Origin: Sphingopyxis sp. HIX
GTDB taxonomy: Bacteria > Pseudomonadota > Alphaproteobacteria > Sphingomonadales > Sphingomonadaceae
Direction: 5' to 3'
DNA length: 64,000 nucleotides
Assembly: GCF_001468285.1 (NCBI RefSeq)
Contig: NZ_LNSB01000004.1
Span: forward strand, 83,322 to 147,321
Part shown: in pieces, positions 24,955 through 33,776 of the stretch
Layout of the letters: each line of letters begins with the position of its first letter
Numbering within the stretch: position 1 is the first letter of the stretch
Made by a program: the position numbers and the translations under genes
The notes under the pieces: generated by a model
Seen by the model: the letters and a program-made list of their open reading frames with translations, nothing else
Told to the model about the DNA's origin: nothing
Databases searched by the model: none

Positions 24955-25087
24955 GGCGTAACTCCCTGTTTCCGTGGGCCTTGCCGGGGGCGGCGAGGGC
25001 CATTGGTTAACAAAGTGTTTAGCAAAAGCACAGTCTGTCGGCGAATCCGTTTACCTTGACTGGTTTGTCTCGATTTGGGGCAGATTT

Positions 25088-25576
25088 TCAGCCAGCCAGC
25101 GCCCCTGCGATGCGCGCGACCAGCGCCTCAGCGCCGCTCTGGTCGTCGGGAGAGAAGCGCGAGGGTAGCGGGCTGTCGAGGTCGAGCACGCCGATCAGGC
25201 GCCCTTCGGCGACGATCGGCACGACGAGTTCGCTGCGGCTGTCGGCGTCGCACGCGATATGGCCGGGGAAGGCGTGGACGTCCTCGACGCGCTGGGTCGC
25301 GCGGGTGCGCGCCGCCGCGCCGCACACGCCTTTGTCCAGCGGGATGCGGATGCACGCCGCCTTGCCCTGGAAGGGGCCGAGCACGAGCTCGCTGCCGTCG
25401 AAGCGATAGAAGCCCGCCCAGTTCAAATCGGGGATCGCCTGCCAGATCAAGGCCGCGACATTGGCCATATTGGCGATGCCGTCGGGCTCGCCCGCGACGA
25501 GCGCTGCGGCGGCATCGGCGGTTTCGGCCCAAAGGGCGTCGGCGGTGGTGGCGGTGGGGGCGAAGGCAAAGGACAT
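25088..25576 (-). CDS. msrC: Free methionine-(R)-sulfoxide reductase (GAF domain)
   Basis: A 162-residue single GAF domain of the fRMsr type: LNWAGFYRFDGSELVLGPFQ, then ACIRIPLDKGVCGAA and FPGHIACDADSRSELVVPI. The three cysteines used for catalysis and recycling in this family are present (Cys75, Cys85, Cys109). It reduces free methionine-R-sulfoxide, repairing oxidative damage in the cytosol with thioredoxin. It starts 15 bases after the EEP gene stop and is probably co-transcribed with the EEP and peptidase genes upstream. Confidence 0.93.
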   Translation of the reverse strand: MSFAFAPTATTADALWAETADAAAALVAGEPDGIANMANVAALIWQAIPDLNWAGFYRFDGSELVLGPFQGKAACIRIPLDKGVCGAAARTRATQRVEDVHAFPGHIACDADSRSELVVPIVAEGRLIGVLDLDSPLPSRFSPDDQSGAEALVARIAGALAG

Positions 25577-25591
25577 GGGCTTCTTTCGGGA

Positions 25592-26731
25592 TCAGAGCGT
25601 GCAGGTCGGCAGGAAGACCGGCGCGGCGGGCGCGTCAGCGCGCCAGCTCAGCCGGAAGATCACATATTGGGCGGCATGGTCCGAAAGAACAGGGCCATTT
25701 TTGCCGTCGAAGAGCGTCGCAACCGCGAGGGGTTCGACCCGCAGCGCATCCGAGCTGTGAAAACCGAGCAGGTCGTAGGCGTCGGTCCAGGCTCTGGCGT
25801 CGGTCATCGGGGTGACGCGGGCGGCGAGGCCGGGGCCCTTGGCGGCGAGCCGGAAGGCGGGGTCGGCGGCGAAACGGCCCGTCTTGTCGCCCGCGCGATA
25901 ATTGTTGAAATCGCCCGCGGCGATCATCGCGCCGTCGCCGCCGAAGCCGTGCAGCAGCGCGTCGTTTTCGAGTGTCTGCATGACATGCGCGGTTTCGGCG
26001 CGCGCGATGCTCACGCCCGACGGCTCGCGCGAATTGCGGTGGGTGTTGAAGATCGTCAGCGGCTCGGGTGCGCCTGGCAGCGCGGCATGGACGACCATGC
26101 CGCCCTTGTTCGACAGGCAGTCATAGCCCGCGCAGCTGCCCGCGTAGAAAGCGTCGCTCGCATAAGCGGGCAGGGGCGGATCGCCCGTTGTCCTGGGCAA
26201 CGGCAGGTCGGTCGCGACATAGAGGCCGCTGTCGAGCCATTTGCCGATCCCTTCGCCTTTCCACCAGCGGCCGGCCTCGGCATGTCCTGACCGCGGGATC
26301 GGCACGGGCATATGCCGCGGGCGGTCGACGGCGGGGCCGGGGAGGATGTTGGCAAAGCCGGCCTCAGCGGCGATGCGCGAGGCTTCGGGGGTGAACGCCT
26401 TGTGCAGGATCAATATGTCGGGGCCGAGGCCGGCCTTGCGCCGTTTGGCGATCCAGTCGGCGATCGCGGCGAGCTTCGGCTCGCGGCCGCTGCGGATCGG
26501 CCAGGGCAGGCCCTCGACATTCCAGAGCAGGACGCGCAGCCGGATCGCCTTGCGACCGCCCGCGAGCGTCTCGACCTGCGGCAGCGCCGCCGGGTCATAG
26601 CATCGGGCGTGGCGCTCGACGCGCGCCAGCTTGCCGTTGGGCAGGACGGACCAGATCGCCGCCGCCAGCCCGAAGAGGGCGACGGCGGCGATCGCGAGCC
26701 GGCGGCCTATTCGACGCTGAGGCCGGTCCAT
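25592..26731 (-). CDS. Endonuclease/exonuclease/phosphatase family protein
   Basis: A 379-residue EEP-fold protein with an N-terminal hydrophobic anchor (RLAIAAVALFGLAAAIWSVL, residues about 11-30), so it is probably tethered to the inner membrane with the catalytic domain outside. Motifs seen are LLWNVEGLPWP, IFNTHRNS, AAGDFNN and a C-terminal LSDHAAQY with the catalytic His. Members cleave nucleic acids, phospholipids or phosphoinositides; the extracytoplasmic form and fair divergence (HKAFTPEA in place of the usual Q-E motif) suggest a sphingomyelinase- or phosphatase-like role, not proven. It overlaps the peptidase stop by 25 bases. Confidence 0.85.
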   Translation of the reverse strand: MDRPQRRIGRRLAIAAVALFGLAAAIWSVLPNGKLARVERHARCYDPAALPQVETLAGGRKAIRLRVLLWNVEGLPWPIRSGREPKLAAIADWIAKRRKAGLGPDILILHKAFTPEASRIAAEAGFANILPGPAVDRPRHMPVPIPRSGHAEAGRWWKGEGIGKWLDSGLYVATDLPLPRTTGDPPLPAYASDAFYAGSCAGYDCLSNKGGMVVHAALPGAPEPLTIFNTHRNSREPSGVSIARAETAHVMQTLENDALLHGFGGDGAMIAAGDFNNYRAGDKTGRFAADPAFRLAAKGPGLAARVTPMTDARAWTDAYDLLGFHSSDALRVEPLAVATLFDGKNGPVLSDHAAQYVIFRLSWRADAPAAPVFLPTCTL

Positions 26732-28869
26732 TTGGCCGCAAAGGCATATTTGTCCGCGGCTTCGGCGATGACCTTGTCGGTCGGCTTGCCCGAACCATGG
26801 CCGGCGCGCGTCTCGATGCGGATCAGGTGCGGCTTGTCGCCCGCATGCGCATGCTGGAGCGCGGCGGTATATTTGAAGCTGTGCCCGGGGACCACCCGAT
26901 CATCGGTGTCGGCGGTCGTCACCAGCACCGCCGGATAGGAAACGCCGTCCTTGATATTATGATAGGGCGAATAGCCGAGCAGGTTGCGGAAATCGCCTTC
27001 CTTCGACGGATAGCCATAATCGTCGACCCAGTAACGCCCGGCGGTGAAGCGGTCGAAGCGCAGCATGTCCATCACGCCGACCGCGGGCAGCGCCGCGGCG
27101 ATCAGGTCGGGGCGCTGGTTGGTCACCGCGCCGACGAGCAGCCCGCCGCTCGAGCCGCCCTCGATCGCGAGTTGGCCCTTGCCGGTGATCCCCTCGGCGA
27201 TCAGATATTCGCCCGCGCCGATGAAATCGTCGAAGACATTCTGCTTCTTGTCGAGGCGGCCGGCATCGTGCCACGCCTTGCCATATTCGCCGCCGCCGCG
27301 CAGGTTCGCGATCGCCAGGACGCCGCCCTTGTCGACCCAAGCGAGCCGCGTCGGCGAAAAGCCCGGGGTCATCGAGACGTTGAAGCCGCCATAACCATAG
27401 AGAAGCGTCGGCGATCCCTTGCTGCGGTCGAGGCCCTTTTTCATCACCAGGAACATCGGCACGCGGGTGCCGTCCTTCGAGGTATAGAAGCGCTGCTCGA
27501 CGGCGAAGTCCTGCGGATCGAAGGTCAGCTTGGGCTCGGCGAAAATCTCGCTCTTTCCGGTCGCGGTGTCGAGCCGGTAGATCGTCGTCGGGCGGGCGTA
27601 GCTCGAGAAAGCGTAAAAGGTTTCGGGATCGGCCGACTTGCCGCCGAAGCCCGAGGCCGAGCCGATGTCGGCGAGCTTGATGTTCGCAACGGGCTTGCCG
27701 TCGAGCGCGACCATGCGCGCTTCCGACTTGGCGTCGCCCAAATAGGAGAGGATGATGCGATTGCCGACGCGCGAGGCGCCGACCAGCGTCGCCTCCTGTT
27801 CGCCGACGAGCTGGGTCAGCGCCTCGGGCTTTTTGATGTCCATCGACACCAGCCGCTGGCGCGGCGCGCCCTTGTTGGTGAGGAAGGTGAAGCGGGTGCC
27901 CGCGTTGGTCACATATTCCCAATTGTTCGCGAAGTCGTCGACCAAGGTCACCGGCTTGCCTGCGCCCTTGGGGCCGATCGGATAGAGCGTCAGCCCATAG
28001 CGCTCGTCGGTGCCTTCGGAGCCGACGACGATCAGATATTTGCCATCGTCGCTGACGATCGCGCTGTTGTTGAGCTTGGGCTTGTCGGGGGTCGCGTGGA
28101 TCGGCACGTCGGCGCTCTGCGGCGTGCCGAGCTTGTGGAAATAGACGGTGTGATTTTCGTTCAGCGACTGGAAGGCCGCGCCCTCGGCGGGCTCGGGGAA
28201 GCGCGAATAATAGAAGCCGCTGCCGTCCTTCGCCCAGTCGAGCGCCGAGAATTTGACCCAGCGCACTTCGTCCGACAAATCCTTGCCCGTCGCGACGTCC
28301 ATGACGCGCACGATGCGCCAGTCGGTGCCGCCGTCCTGCACCGAATAGAGGAGGTGCTTGCCGTCCTCCGACGGAGTCCATTCGGCGAGCGCGGTCGCGC
28401 CGTCCTTGGCCCAGCCATTGGGGTCGATGAGGACCCGCCCTTCGCCCTTCAGCCCTTCGCGGACATAGAGCACCGACTGCGGCTGTAGCCCGTCGTTTCG
28501 GGTGTAGAAGTAACGCGTACCCGCCTTGCGCGGCAGGCCGAAGCGTTCGTAATTATAGAGCTCGGTCATGCGGCTCTTGAACGCATCGCGGCCGGGCAGC
28601 GTATCCAGATAGGCGTCGGTGACCTTGTTCTGGTCGGCGACCCACGCGGCGACCTTCGGATTGACGCGGACATCGTCCTCCAGCCAGCGATAGGGGTCGG
28701 CGACGTCGACGCCGAACTGCGGATCGACCGTGGTGCCGCGCTCGGTCGCGGGATAGGCGAGTGCATCGGGCGTGGTCGCGCTCGCGGCATCGCCCGCGGC
28801 CTGCGCGGCGGCGGGGGTCATGAACAGGGCGACCAGCGCGAGCGGCGCCGACAGGGATTTACGGGACAT
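26707..28869 (-). CDS. Prolyl oligopeptidase, S9 family, exported
   Basis: A 720-residue serine peptidase. A signal peptide (MSRKSLSAPLALVALFMTPA, cleavage near AQA) directs it to the periplasm. The seven-bladed propeller domain includes YPATERGTTVD, DPYRWLEDD and WTPSEDGKHLLYS; the C-terminal alpha/beta hydrolase has GGSSGGLL with the catalytic Ser near 573, the Asp in TADTDDRVVPGHSFK and the His in RAGHGSGKP. Such enzymes cut short proline-containing peptides. The start is placed at ATG 28869, before the signal peptide; the open frame further upstream runs into a family B repeat. Confidence 0.94.
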   Translation of the reverse strand: MSRKSLSAPLALVALFMTPAAAQAAGDAASATTPDALAYPATERGTTVDPQFGVDVADPYRWLEDDVRVNPKVAAWVADQNKVTDAYLDTLPGRDAFKSRMTELYNYERFGLPRKAGTRYFYTRNDGLQPQSVLYVREGLKGEGRVLIDPNGWAKDGATALAEWTPSEDGKHLLYSVQDGGTDWRIVRVMDVATGKDLSDEVRWVKFSALDWAKDGSGFYYSRFPEPAEGAAFQSLNENHTVYFHKLGTPQSADVPIHATPDKPKLNNSAIVSDDGKYLIVVGSEGTDERYGLTLYPIGPKGAGKPVTLVDDFANNWEYVTNAGTRFTFLTNKGAPRQRLVSMDIKKPEALTQLVGEQEATLVGASRVGNRIILSYLGDAKSEARMVALDGKPVANIKLADIGSASGFGGKSADPETFYAFSSYARPTTIYRLDTATGKSEIFAEPKLTFDPQDFAVEQRFYTSKDGTRVPMFLVMKKGLDRSKGSPTLLYGYGGFNVSMTPGFSPTRLAWVDKGGVLAIANLRGGGEYGKAWHDAGRLDKKQNVFDDFIGAGEYLIAEGITGKGQLAIEGGSSGGLLVGAVTNQRPDLIAAALPAVGVMDMLRFDRFTAGRYWVDDYGYPSKEGDFRNLLGYSPYHNIKDGVSYPAVLVTTADTDDRVVPGHSFKYTAALQHAHAGDKPHLIRIETRAGHGSGKPTDKVIAEAADKYAFAAKWTGLSVE

Positions 28870-28985
28870 GGCAAGGCGATCCTCATGCGCGGGGGAAATA
28901 TTCTTTCGCCGATATGTAAGCATCGGCCTGCCGCGGGCAAGGGGATTTGCGGGGTGGGGAGAGGTGTCGGTGCGGGCGGCCCTTC

Positions 28986-29132
28986 CAATCCGCCCTGCGG
29001 CGTAGCCGTGGGGAGGGGGACCACCCGCAGGGTGGTGGAGGGGTCGATGCCGTAAGCTCAGCTCGAGGCCGCCACCCCTCCACCATGCTTCGCATGGTCC
29101 CCCTCCCCATCGCTTCGCGACAGGGAGGATTA
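28986..29132. repeat. Dispersed palindromic repeat, family B copy 3
   Basis: The 315-base gap between the peptidase start and the phyR stop is mostly this element: it begins AATCCGCCCTGCGGCGTAGC, contains GGGGAGGGGGACCACCCGCAG and CCCCTCCACCATGCTTCGCATGG pieces (shown here by GGGGAGGGGGACC and CCATGCTTCGCATGG), and ends CGACAGGGAGGATTAG. The right half is nearly identical to the copy at 12770. The rest of the gap (29133-29184) shows nothing recognisable. Confidence 0.88.
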
Positions 29133-29184
29133 GAAGGGCCGCTCCCACCCCCAAGGCCGTGAGCGCCTCTCGGTGTAGGTTGGC

Positions 29185-29973
29185 CTACGCCGCCAGTTGC
29201 GGCGTGAAGAGCAGGCTCTGGCTGATCGCGGCGCGGACGGTGTTTTCGCGGAACGGCTTCGAGATCAGGAAGGTTGGCTCGACGCGGTGGCCGGTGAGCA
29301 GCTTTTCGGGGAAGGCGGTGATGAAGATCGCGGGCACCGGGGCGATCGCGAGGATGTCCTGCACCGCGTCGATCCCCGACGAGCCGTCGGCGAGCTGGAT
29401 GTCGGCGAGGACGAGCCCCGCATCGCTGTTCGCAAAGGCCGCGACCGCATCCTCGTGCGTGGTCGCGACGCCCGCGACTTCGTGGCCCAGATCGCGGACG
29501 ATCTGTTCGAGGTCCATCGCGATCAGCGGCTCGTCCTCGATGATCAGCACCGAAGTGCGCGCCTCGCGGTCGAGATCGTCGACCGCCTCGGCGAGCAGCA
29601 CCTCGACCGTCGGGGTGTCGGTGGCGGTGATCAGCGCGGCTTCCTCGGCCGAAAAGCCTTCGAGCGCGGTGAGCAGCAGGATCTGGCGGCCGAGCGGGGT
29701 GAGGCGCGACAGGCGGCGCGTCGCGGCGCGGACGAAGGCGTCGTCGTCGCTGCCCTCGCCATCCTCGATGAAGGCGCTTTCCCAGATGCGGTGGAAGGTG
29801 CGGTAGAGGTCGATGCGGATGCCGTCGTCGCTGCGGAACTCGCCCGGCGCGGCGACGATGACTTCCAGCATCGTGTGGACAAAATTGTCGCCATGCTGCT
29901 GGCTGCCGGTCAGCGCGCGCGCGTAGCGGCGCAGAAAGGGCAGGTGGCCGCGGATTTCTTCACCCAGACTCAT
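29185..29973 (-). CDS. phyR: General stress response regulator PhyR
   Basis: A 262-residue PhyR: an N-terminal sigma-factor-like domain (about 1-135) with HLPFLRRYARALTGSQQHGD and a C-terminal receiver with SVLIIEDEPLIAMDLEQIV, phospho-acceptor Asp191 in VLADIQLADG and the lysine in LISKPF. When phosphorylated, the sigma-like domain takes NepR from the ECF factor EcfG and so switches on the general stress response. No nepR or ecfG lies next to it in this window. GGAGG precedes the ATG at 29973, and a near-consensus EcfG promoter lies upstream. Confidence 0.96.
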   Translation of the reverse strand: MSLGEEIRGHLPFLRRYARALTGSQQHGDNFVHTMLEVIVAAPGEFRSDDGIRIDLYRTFHRIWESAFIEDGEGSDDDAFVRAATRRLSRLTPLGRQILLLTALEGFSAEEAALITATDTPTVEVLLAEAVDDLDREARTSVLIIEDEPLIAMDLEQIVRDLGHEVAGVATTHEDAVAAFANSDAGLVLADIQLADGSSGIDAVQDILAIAPVPAIFITAFPEKLLTGHRVEPTFLISKPFRENTVRAAISQSLLFTPQLAA

Positions 29974-29999
29974 CAAATCCTCCCTCTTGGTAGCCGTCA

Positions 30000-30025
30000 T
30001 ACGCCCCCGCGCGCGATCGGGTTCC
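30000..30025 (-). promoter_or_regulatory. Near-consensus EcfG promoter of phyR
   Basis: On the minus strand GGAAC (30025-30021) is followed after 17 bases by CGTA (30003-30000). The EcfG consensus is GGAAC-N16/17-CGTT, so there is one mismatch in the -10. It sits 27 bases before the phyR start codon, a suitable distance, and suggests positive autoregulation of the stress response. Confidence 0.5.
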
Positions 30026-30162
30026 CGGGAAAGAGTCGGTTTTTGCGCAACCTGTCGGCCCGGCGTGCGTAGAAAAGGACGGGACGCTAACGGGTTGCGA
30101 CGATCGGGGCCGGAAATCCGCCTTCGTTGCCGGCTCGCCATTTGGTTTTGAGGATATATAGC

Positions 30163-30201
30163 ATGGCAGAGCGACCCGGGGGCAGGACGGCGACGGGATG
30201 A
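30163..30201 (+). CDS. Possible 12-codon leader peptide coupled to the kinase start
   Basis: An ATG at 30163 opens a 12-codon frame (MAERPGGRTATG) whose TGA at 30199-30201 overlaps the kinase ATG (30198-30200) as ATGA. TGAGG about ten bases before the ATG could serve as ribosome binding site, while the kinase itself has no good one. It may feed ribosomes to the kinase start. A chance frame is possible. Confidence 0.35.
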   Translation: MAERPGGRTATG

Positions 30202-31697
30202 CGCTGGAAGACAGGGGGCAGGCATTGGCCGACGGTGGGGACCGCGACCGCGCGCACGACGAGGCGCGCCGGCTGCGCACATTGCGCGAATATCGCATCA
30301 TGGACACCGCGCCCGAGCCGGCGTTCGACCGCGTGACCAAGCTGGTCGCCGACCTGTTCGACGTGCCGATCGCGCTCGTGTCGCTGGTCGACGACTGCCG
30401 CCAATGGTTCAAATCCTCCTATGGCCTCGATGTCGCCGAGACGCACCGCGACATCAGTTTCTGCCAATATGCGGTGATCGAGGAGCGGCCGGTGATCGTC
30501 CCCGATGCCCGCGAGGATTTGCGCTTCGTCGATAATCCGCTGGTCACGGGCGATCCCTTCATCCGTTTCTACGCCGGGGTGCCGCTGCGCGCCTATAATG
30601 GCGCGGTGCTCGGTACCCTGTGCATCATCGATCGCGAGCCGCGCGCGGCGCTCGATGCGCGCGAACTCGAGAGGCTCGGCGATTTTGCGGCGATCATCAT
30701 GGCCGAGGCGGACCTCCGCCGCACGGTGATCGAGCGCGACGAGGCGCGCCACATGCTCGAGCGCGCGATGGACTTCTCGCGCATCGCGACGTGGCAGTTC
30801 GACGCCCAGACCGATGCGCTGAACTGGCGCGGCGCGGTCGCCGAACTGTGGGGCGAGGATTATGCGACCGCGCTGTCGACCGGCGAGGGCTTTTTCGAGC
30901 GGCTCTATCCGCCCGACCGCGACGCGGTTCGCGTGACGCTGGGCGACGCTGTGGAGAACGGCACGCCCTATGCGACCGAATATCGCATCGTGCATCCCGA
31001 AAAGGGGGTGCGCTGGATGGCGGCGCGTGCCGACTGGGACGTGCGCAGCAACGACGCGGTGCTGACCGGGATCAGCATCGATATCACCGAGCAGAAGAGC
31101 CGGCAGGAAAATGACGCGGTGCTGATGCGCGAGCTGCACCACCGCATGCGCAACCTGTTCGCGACGGTCGGTGCGATCATCTCGCTGACGCGCCACGCCG
31201 CGACCGACGTCGACGATTATGTCGAACGGATCAGCAGCCGGCTCGACGCGCTCAACCGCGCGCAGAATGTGCTGCTCGGCGCGAATTTCCTGACCGGGTC
31301 GATGCACGCGCTGATGCGCGAGGTCGAGGCGGCCTTTCCGCGTATCCACTGGTCGGGTCCCGACCTCGAGCTGCCCGAAAATGCGCTGGTCGCGATGGCC
31401 CTGCTGTTCAACGAGCTCGCGACCAACGCGGTCAAGCATGGCGCGCTGTCGGGCAGGGAGGGGCAGGTCGATATCGCCTGGACGCAGGACAGCGACGGCG
31501 AGGATCGCCGCTTCCGCCTCACCTGGACCGAGAGCGGCGGCGATACGGCGGTCGCCGCGCCCGAGCGTACCAGCTTCGGCACCTTGCTGATGGAGCGCAG
31601 CGTGCGCAACAATCTCGGCGGCACGATCGAGCGGCGCTGGGAGCCGGGCGGGCTGGTGTGCACGATCACGCTTCCCGCGAAGTGGCGCGAAGCGTAA
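30198..31697 (+). CDS. GAF-PAS sensor histidine kinase, HisKA_2/HWE type
   Basis: A 499-residue soluble kinase: GAF domain about 40-170 (TAPEPAFDRVTKLVADLF, GTLCIIDREPR), PAS domain about 190-300 ending GISIDITEQKSRQE, then a HisKA_2/HWE dimerisation domain with RELHHRMRNLFATVGAI (His314/315) and an ATPase domain with NELATNAVKHGALS. The class is common among kinases feeding the PhyR stress pathway in alphaproteobacteria, and the gene lies divergent from phyR, so it is a strong candidate upstream kinase. No membrane segment is present; the signal is probably cytosolic. Confidence 0.92.
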   Translation: MTLEDRGQALADGGDRDRAHDEARRLRTLREYRIMDTAPEPAFDRVTKLVADLFDVPIALVSLVDDCRQWFKSSYGLDVAETHRDISFCQYAVIEERPVIVPDAREDLRFVDNPLVTGDPFIRFYAGVPLRAYNGAVLGTLCIIDREPRAALDARELERLGDFAAIIMAEADLRRTVIERDEARHMLERAMDFSRIATWQFDAQTDALNWRGAVAELWGEDYATALSTGEGFFERLYPPDRDAVRVTLGDAVENGTPYATEYRIVHPEKGVRWMAARADWDVRSNDAVLTGISIDITEQKSRQENDAVLMRELHHRMRNLFATVGAIISLTRHAATDVDDYVERISSRLDALNRAQNVLLGANFLTGSMHALMREVEAAFPRIHWSGPDLELPENALVAMALLFNELATNAVKHGALSGREGQVDIAWTQDSDGEDRRFRLTWTESGGDTAVAAPERTSFGTLLMERSVRNNLGGTIERRWEPGGLVCTITLPAKWREA

Positions 31698-31730
31698 TAT
31701 GCCGGCATAAACATGGGCGGGGGCCTGAAC

Positions 31731-32471
31731 ATGACATTGGAAGCGCTGGTCGCGCGGCTATCCTTCTACAGCGACATCGGCGACGCCGATCGCGCGCAGC
31801 TGCTCGCGCTCGGCGGCAAGGTGCGAAGCTTTGCCGCGGGGCAGGAAATCGTCAGCGCGGGCGAGCCGATGGACGCGGTGCTCGTGATGCGCGAGGGCTG
31901 GGCGGCGCGCTTCAAGGAGCTGGAGGACGGGCGGCGCCAGATCCTCAACATCCTGCTCCCCGGCGACATCTTCGACCTGCAGGTGCTCGTCGCGGCCGAG
32001 GCGGACCATGGCGTCGTCGCGCTGACCGCGGGTTCGGCCTATGCGATCGCCCCCGCCGCGGTGCGCGACCTGCTCGCGGGGTCGGGGGCGCTGACCATGG
32101 CCTTCTGGTGGACGCAGGTGCAGGAAGAGGCGTTCCTGCGCGAACAGATCGTGCGCAACGGGCGGCAGAGCGCGCAGGAGCGGATCGGGCATCTGCTGCT
32201 CGAACTCCACCGCCGCGCGCAGATCGTCAATCTCGCGGGCGCCGACACGCTGCGCCTGCCGATGACGCAGACGCAGATCGCCGACACTTTGGGGCTGACG
32301 CCGATCCACACCAACCGGGTGCTGCGGCGGCTGGTGCGCGAGGGCTATATCGAGACCAACCGCCAGTGGATCCGCTTCCTCGACGCCGATGCGCTGGCGG
32401 CGATGTGCGATTTCGACCCGAGCTATTTTCACCTCGACGCGTTCCGGATGCGGCTCGGGCGGGGGGGCTAA
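31731..32471 (+). CDS. Crp/Fnr family transcriptional regulator
   Basis: A 246-residue regulator: a cyclic-nucleotide-binding-like beta barrel (about 10-125, with GQEIVSAGEPMDAVLVMREG and LLPGDIFDLQVL) and a C-terminal HTH with MTQTQIADTLGLTPIHTNRV LRRL (recognition helix around THTNRVLRR). No cysteine cluster for an iron-sulfur cluster is seen and the cAMP-binding arginine motif is not evident, so the ligand is unknown. The ATG at 31731 is chosen; one 18 bases upstream is possible. It lies 33 bases after the kinase and 44 before the repair cluster. Confidence 0.9.
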   Translation: MTLEALVARLSFYSDIGDADRAQLLALGGKVRSFAAGQEIVSAGEPMDAVLVMREGWAARFKELEDGRRQILNILLPGDIFDLQVLVAAEADHGVVALTAGSAYAIAPAAVRDLLAGSGALTMAFWWTQVQEEAFLREQIVRNGRQSAQERIGHLLLELHRRAQIVNLAGADTLRLPMTQTQIADTLGLTPIHTNRVLRRLVREGYIETNRQWIRFLDADALAAMCDFDPSYFHLDAFRMRLGRGG

Positions 32472-32515
32472 CCTAAGTTTGTTCTTTCTTTGTTCCACCT
32501 GCTATGGTGCGAGCC

Positions 32516-33766
32516 ATGAGCAGCAAGACGATTCTCCAGAAGCTCGCGGTGCTGGCGGATGCCGCCAAATATGACGCGTCCTGCGCTTCGTCGGGGACGG
32601 TGAAGCGCGACTCGCTGGGCTCGAAGGGCATCGGGTCGACCGAGGGCATGGGCATCTGCCACAGCTATGCGCCCGACGGGCGCTGCATTTCGCTGCTCAA
32701 GATATTGCTGACCAATTTCTGCGTCTACGACTGCCGCTTCTGCATCAACCGCGCATCGAGCAATGTCGAGCGCGCGCGCTTTTCGCCGCACGAAGTCGTC
32801 GCGCTGACGCTCGATTTCTACAAGCGCAATTATATCGAGGGGCTTTTCCTGTCGTCGGGCATCATCCGGTCCGAGGATTATACGATGGAGCAGCTGGTCG
32901 AGGTCGCGCGCATCCTGCGCGAGGAGCATCGCTTTCAGGGCTATATCCATCTCAAGACGATCGCGGGCGCCGACCCGGCGCTGGTCGCGCTTGCGGGGCT
33001 CTATGCCGATCGGCTGTCGACCAATGTCGAGCTGCCGACCGAAGCGGGGCTCGAAAGCTTCGCGCCCGAGAAGAAACCCGCAACGATCCGCAAGACGATG
33101 GCGTCGGTGCGCGTCGGCGCCGAGGATGCGATGGAGGCGGCGAAGGGCCGGCTGATCGGCAAGGCGGAGCCGCCGCGCTTCGCGCCTGCGGGGCAATCGA
33201 CGCAGATGATCGTGGGGGCGGACGCGGCGCGCGACGACGATATCCTCGCGGCGGCGGACAATCTCTATTCGGGCTATCACCTCCGCCGCGTCTATTATTC
33301 GGCCTACAGCCCGATCCCCGACGCGAGCAGCGCGCTGCCCCCGGTGCGCCCGCCCTTGATGCGCGAGCATCGGCTGTATCAAGCCGACTGGTTGCTGCGC
33401 TTCTATGGCTTCGCGCGAAACGAGATCATGGAGGGGGCGAGCGGCGGCATGCTCGACCTCGCGATCGATCCCAAGCTCGCCTGGGCCTTGATGAAGCGCG
33501 ACATCTTTCCCGTCGATATCAACCGCGCGCCGCGCGAATTGCTGCTGCGCGTGCCGGGGCTAGGCACGCGCGCGGTCGACCGGATCGTCGCGGTGCGGCG
33601 GACGGGCGCGCTGCGGCTGGGCGACCTCGCCAAGCTGACCGCGTCGGTGAAGAAGGTTTTGCCTTTCATCGTCACCCCCGACTGGCGGCCGGGCAGGCTC
33701 ACCGACAGCGCCGACCTGCGCGCGCGCTTTGCGCCGCCGGCGGAGCAGCTGGCGCTCGCGCTGTGA
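32516..33766 (+). CDS. Putative DNA modification/repair radical SAM protein
   Basis: A 416-residue radical SAM protein of the group that is always linked to UdgX-type glycosylase domains (TIGR03916). The cluster motif CVYDCRFC places Cys69, Cys73 and Cys76 as CxxxCxxC, and the N-terminus KYDASCASSGTVKRDSLGS and STEGMGICHSYAPDGRC is typical. A helix-hairpin-helix near the end (LLRVPGLGTRAVDRIVAVR) suggests DNA binding. The chemistry is unknown; by analogy with spore photoproduct lyase a radical repair of a damaged base is imaginable. ATG 32516 is preferred to ATG 32504. The next gene follows after ten bases. Confidence 0.9.
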   Translation: MSSKTILQKLAVLADAAKYDASCASSGTVKRDSLGSKGIGSTEGMGICHSYAPDGRCISLLKILLTNFCVYDCRFCINRASSNVERARFSPHEVVALTLDFYKRNYIEGLFLSSGIIRSEDYTMEQLVEVARILREEHRFQGYIHLKTIAGADPALVALAGLYADRLSTNVELPTEAGLESFAPEKKPATIRKTMASVRVGAEDAMEAAKGRLIGKAEPPRFAPAGQSTQMIVGADAARDDDILAAADNLYSGYHLRRVYYSAYSPIPDASSALPPVRPPLMREHRLYQADWLLRFYGFARNEIMEGASGGMLDLAIDPKLAWALMKRDIFPVDINRAPRELLLRVPGLGTRAVDRIVAVRRTGALRLGDLAKLTASVKKVLPFIVTPDWRPGRLTDSADLRARFAPPAEQLALAL

Positions 33767-33776
33767 GGCCCGTTCC

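Noticed and set aside
26797..28488. Plus-strand open frame opposite the prolyl oligopeptidase
   Set aside because: Mirror of the S9 peptidase coding strand; no start signal or domain.
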